Of a stretch of DNA of 64,000 nucleotides, positions 60,373-64,000 are shown piece after piece. The stretch lies in contig CM067345.1 of assembly GCA_034190875.2 (NCBI GenBank), positions 25,913,853 to 25,977,852 of the forward strand, written 5' to 3'. Origin of the DNA: Urechis unicinctus. Taxonomy: Eukaryota; Annelida; Polychaeta; Xenopneusta; Urechidae. The stretch's first letter is position 1; each line of letters starts with the position of its first letter. The notes beneath the pieces are model-generated. The model saw only the letters and a program-made list of their open reading frames with translations, did no database searches and was not told the DNA's origin. The position numbers and the translations under genes were made by a program.

Positions 60373-62228
60373 GTCATCATAATTACAATGTGTTGACCGC
60401 AATCTTTTATCGTTTCGCGCAACAATGTACATGTGTTTCTTTTTGGCATACGTCGGCATTAATCTGTTTTGAGAAAACTTGTGGCAATATTCTTCCAAAG
60501 AAATTGTTAGTCGAGGATGGCAGTGACAACCCAGAAGTAACTATGTCTAATTGGCGCTGCTACCTCTTCTTTTATTGATTATGCTACGACGCAGTACCTT
60601 TACCCAAGCCATGACACATTTACGATTCTTACAGAAGCACTCAATATATGAAGGTATTTTCGTTTTCTTTGCTCTATAATTGCCACAGTTGTATCAAATG
60701 CGGACAAGCATTCGAAAATAGATCAAGCGTCGTATTGATACATCAACCAGCTTTTGCATAATACATACATGATGTACAGTGCAATAGTTCACATCGCATT
60801 TGCCATAGGCTTAAGCCATCCTTTAAATATTTAAATATTTCTTCGTTAGCACATGACGTCGACCGTCGACCACGCCGCTTGTGAATGATCGATCAAGTAC
60901 CTATGCAAATGACCAACTTCAGCGCAAATTGAATTTATCACGTCTGATATAGTGGAAGAACATTGTACACCCGGATTAGGTTACTGTAAATCATGATCGC
61001 ATTCAACCAACCACATGCAATCTTTACTGATGCTGCATGCATTCATATTGCTCAGACGCTTTACTAAACGTGACGTGTATTCATGTAAGTACCATGATTG
61101 TCCACTGAATAATGGCGCATGCATGTCGTCAGTCAGATAGCGGGCAATGTATTGTTCTGGCACGCGTTGCTTATTCTGTATTAGCCTACTTGGAGCCGTT
61201 CACTGTAGCTTAATATGACGCAGACAGCCTAATCTGTGTCTTAGCGGGGTTTTATGATCGTTAAAGGATCAATCACTCGCACCAGTTACTCTTATATTAC
61301 CAGGTAAGTGACGGGAAGTACAGGTAGAAGGATAGCGCACATTCACTCACTCACATGTGAAGGTTAATGTGGATATCATTATCATATTTATGTATTAATG
61401 CCGTTCATATAGCATACCTTACAATTAAGGCAAGTCAGAAAACACATTATGTTATTGCGCCTCTTGTGATTTTCGGAAGTGATTCACTGATGATCTTCAT
61501 ATATGCTATTAAACTGGCTTGAACTTACTAGAATAAACGTGATAAGATTTATCTAATGGTAAGGGATTCTTGTGGGGTTACTTTGGAGCCCTAAGTTTCA
61601 GAGAAAGAATTGCATCAGACGTTTTAACGGCGTGATAACACATGACTGTGGTAAATATTGGCACTTAACAATTAAAATACATACCTATCCTGGCTCATCA
61701 TGCTTTGTATTACATGTATCATGGCTGGAGCTGAGTGTCCTAGGTTTCGTTGGAACCATGTTTGCTTTAGCGGACGCTTCATGGCACAACAATGAATGCC
61801 CATGAAAGTTATGAATGAGTGGTCTTTAGGTTAATTTTTATCACTAATGCATTTTGGTATGGCGTTTTTATCCTCCAAGGTAGCCTACATTGCCTCTCGC
61901 TTCAAGTGCCTTTATTCGTAATATCTACGTATTTCATTGGCTAATATTGTCTGTGGATTGAATTTGGAGCTTTGAGTGTCTTATTGTTCTTGCGGTAACA
62001 AAGGTACTCAAAAAGTCAAATACAAGACCAAATATGCGCTGCGTCAAAGTAGTATGGGAAGATCGAGTAACTAATTACTACTTGCCGTTTTATAAATTGG
62101 GACAGTACAAGGTTTACCGAGTGATCCATTTTGACTGATCAATCCATCACTGAAAAATTGCAAACTGATACTCCATTATTTATTCAGCAGATAGGTCTGT
62201 CTGGTATTCTAAATATCCAATTACTTTT

Positions 62229-62495
62229 TTGCAGCTGTTACTAGAGCTTTTCCGATTTTCAGAGCATTATTATTTGTATAGACACTGCTTGACTATCCTA
62301 AGCCAATTAAAAAGGCCGCAGCGGGTCGAGAGACACGTCCTAGGCAGTGGTTTTAACACAAGCCACCTCAGACTTAGACATGTGCAACTTGCTCGATATT
62401 CATTAATGGTGGACGTTTTCCTGTCAAAATTTAACGTGAAGCTTGGACCGACACACATCGAATTCACATTCTATACAGGGTTTATTCTACATTAA
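62229..62495 (+). pseudogene. Open frame in copy D, unidentified
   Basis: An 88-codon frame (LLLELFRFSEHYYLYRHC at the start, then Arg/His-rich) follows a TTACTTTTTTGCAG acceptor-like tract at its 5' end. Weak similarity to copy B 53462-53764 covers only short motifs. Low confidence that it is coding. Confidence 0.22.
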
Positions 62496-63081
62496 TTCCA
62501 ATCGAAGAAGTCTTCTCGAGCACCAACGGGCCTTGTCAGTGGTTATTCATTCAGTGGAAGTGTTAAGTGACCTGTGTTGCTCTACTTTACCTCCGATTAA
62601 CTGTACATTGTCAGAAGAGATCGATATTGTGCATTAGTGACTGTATGTAAGCTGTTGCACCCCGTACATACAGTCTGTCGGTCAATTCAAATCTCTTTTG
62701 TACTTGTGTATAAGCCTCAGTTACCATGCTTAATTCCGCTTCGTTGCTCAGTTGTCATGGATGAGTTGGACGGATGCGCATTCCATGATGGTATCTTTTG
62801 TTTGGATCTGGTTCAATGGCATAGCATGTATTATAAATGACGTGTTATGCAATTCACTATGAAAGTACTGCTACAGTTTGCTGCGCTGCTCCTCGGCTTC
62901 GTTTCCTAACCAGATAGTGCAGAAGATTTATCGACACCCTTCTGAATGTTGGCATCGTAACAACTCTCTTGCAAGGCTCTCAAAAGGATCGTGAAAGCTG
63001 ATTTAGAAACCAAAGCCTCTCATTTAAAAGGCTTGTTGAACACTTGTAAGATTTGAATGGTACTGGTTAGTATGTGTTTAC

Positions 63082-63324
63082 GTGTGTAGCAGCTTGTATT
63101 TGCAAAATCCTTCAGTGTGCTTTCACACTTATCCGGAAATAGCGTGGTATGGAATCCCACTTTTCTATTCAATTTCCGTCCTACTTGACATTGGTGTGGC
63201 TATGTTTAATAAACTTTCTCTCCATCTCTACGTCTGTTACATCCAGGGCTGTTATTTATGGCAGACTGGCGTAGTATATTTTGTCACTCACAAAATTTAT
63301 AGCAACGACGTTATTGTATCCTAA
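63082..63324 (+). pseudogene. Coding-like block 8, copy D
   Basis: An 80-codon frame. Its second half contains YIQGCYLWQTGVVYFVTHK, matching copy A (47109-47315) in frame; the first half has a hydrophobic segment (IPLFYSISVLLDIGVAMF). DNA upstream (CACTTATCCGGAAAT...TTCCGTCCT) also aligns with copy A (CACTTGACCGGAAAT...TTCCGCCTT). Compared with copy A the frame is longer at its N-terminal side, so copy A may have lost it. Product unknown. Confidence 0.42.
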
Positions 63325-64000
63325 TACGTATATTTTGAATCCGCTTAATCTGACGATTTACAGTTGTTATTGGATGTCATCCCATACTAGTGTGAGATTT
63401 TTAACGCAGTTTTATATTCAATAATTTAGGTCTTATTTTTGAAGTTTACATGCCTAAGCAACGTTGAGATGTTTTGACATATATTTTACCGTGTATGTAT
63501 ATCTATCAAACACGCTTTCAGTCATGTAATGCCCGATCGCGCTGCCTACGGAGAGCGCTGACTACACATGTGTGATTGTGTAGTTTTGTAGATTAATCAT
63601 GTTCCATTACCAGTTATTGCTGTGTTACTTATTTATGCTGCAATCATTTGTTTACATAGCCACGATGGAAGTTGTTGGTCAAATGTATAATGCATAAACA
63701 CATGTGAGCAGTAGTGTAATCATCACCAGACGTTAGTTCAACCCGCCGTTAAAAAGACGATCTCATAAAATGGTCGACAAAAATGCGATGGTGAACCAGC
63801 GACTTTTATCAAATATATGCTATATACCACTATATGTGTATATTGTGGGTAACCTGTTATATATGTCCTACTTAGTACCTGTAAGGTGGAAGAAAGTAGA
63901 GCGAAACGCGAGCCCATGGGTTCTGCGTTTACATGTTCGGCAGCGTTTATGCATTATTCGCAGTGTGAAGTGATAGAATGACCAATAAAAGCTTTATTCG

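Larger units (their letters stand above)
60117..64000 (+). repeat. Array copy D, cut by the window end
   Basis: It starts directly with block 2 after block 10 of copy C. Block 1 and about 280 bp after it are missing, a deletion at the C/D junction. It contains a local 52-bp triplication. It continues to the window edge with a block 8 counterpart at 63082-63324. Confidence 0.65.

Noticed and set aside
60820..60870. Palindromes TTTAAATATTTAAATA and GTCGACCGTCGAC as regulatory sites
   Set aside because: Short low-complexity palindromes are expected by chance in this AT-rich region, and no promoter context is visible.

Overview
This looks like a 64 kb piece of a large, gene-sparse eukaryotic genome, possibly an invertebrate animal or another intron-rich eukaryote; I cannot name the species. 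Reasons: no long intact open reading frame on either strand; the few convincing coding stretches are short, bounded by splice-like AG and GT sites and separated by kilobases; microsatellites, minisatellites and small terminal-inverted-repeat elements are abundant; and there is no operon, Shine-Dalgarno or other bacterial organisation. I recognise no rRNA, tRNA, CRISPR array, reverse transcriptase or transposase gene.

Left part (1-22.5 kb): mostly unannotatable intron or intergenic DNA. It holds two (ACAT)n tracts (617-1050 and 15891-16389), each followed by the same ~186 bp unit, a short dispersed element with a microsatellite at one end. It also holds a 26-bp minisatellite (7.5-8.6 kb), a nearly perfect 72-bp duplication (10.3 kb), a serine-rich exon (11938-12274) with two in-phase 5' splice sites, a MITE with long near-perfect inverted ends (14302-14930), a second 26-bp minisatellite open in all three forward frames (17055-17366), and members of a ~315 bp inverted-repeat family (19.6, 20.1 and again 33.4 kb).

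Middle part (22.5-42.5 kb): a GC-rich ~1 kb foldback element is inserted, with a 3-bp TAA duplication, into the left edge of a satellite block that runs to 26.3 kb and changes from a 47-bp to a 32-bp period. A 54-bp minisatellite lies at 36.1-37.1 kb. Probable plus-strand exons lie at 39052-39335, 40038-40120, 41271-~41436 and 42279-42348. The first two join in phase, and the 12 kb exon ends in the phase the 39 kb exon needs, so all may belong to one plus-strand gene with very long introns. I could not identify the product.

Right part (42.7 kb to the end): at least four diverged direct copies (A-D, ~4 to 7 kb each) of one ancestral segment. Blocks recur in the same order. Several are more alike as peptides than as DNA and are broken by stops or frameshifts in some copies, which suggests a decayed tandem gene family or repeated exon cluster. 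Copy B carries a 691 bp inverted-repeat element with a perfect 9-bp target duplication that copy A lacks. Copies A and B have large (AT)n expansions. Copy D has triplicated a 52-bp segment that is single in copy C. This array is the most unusual structure in the window.
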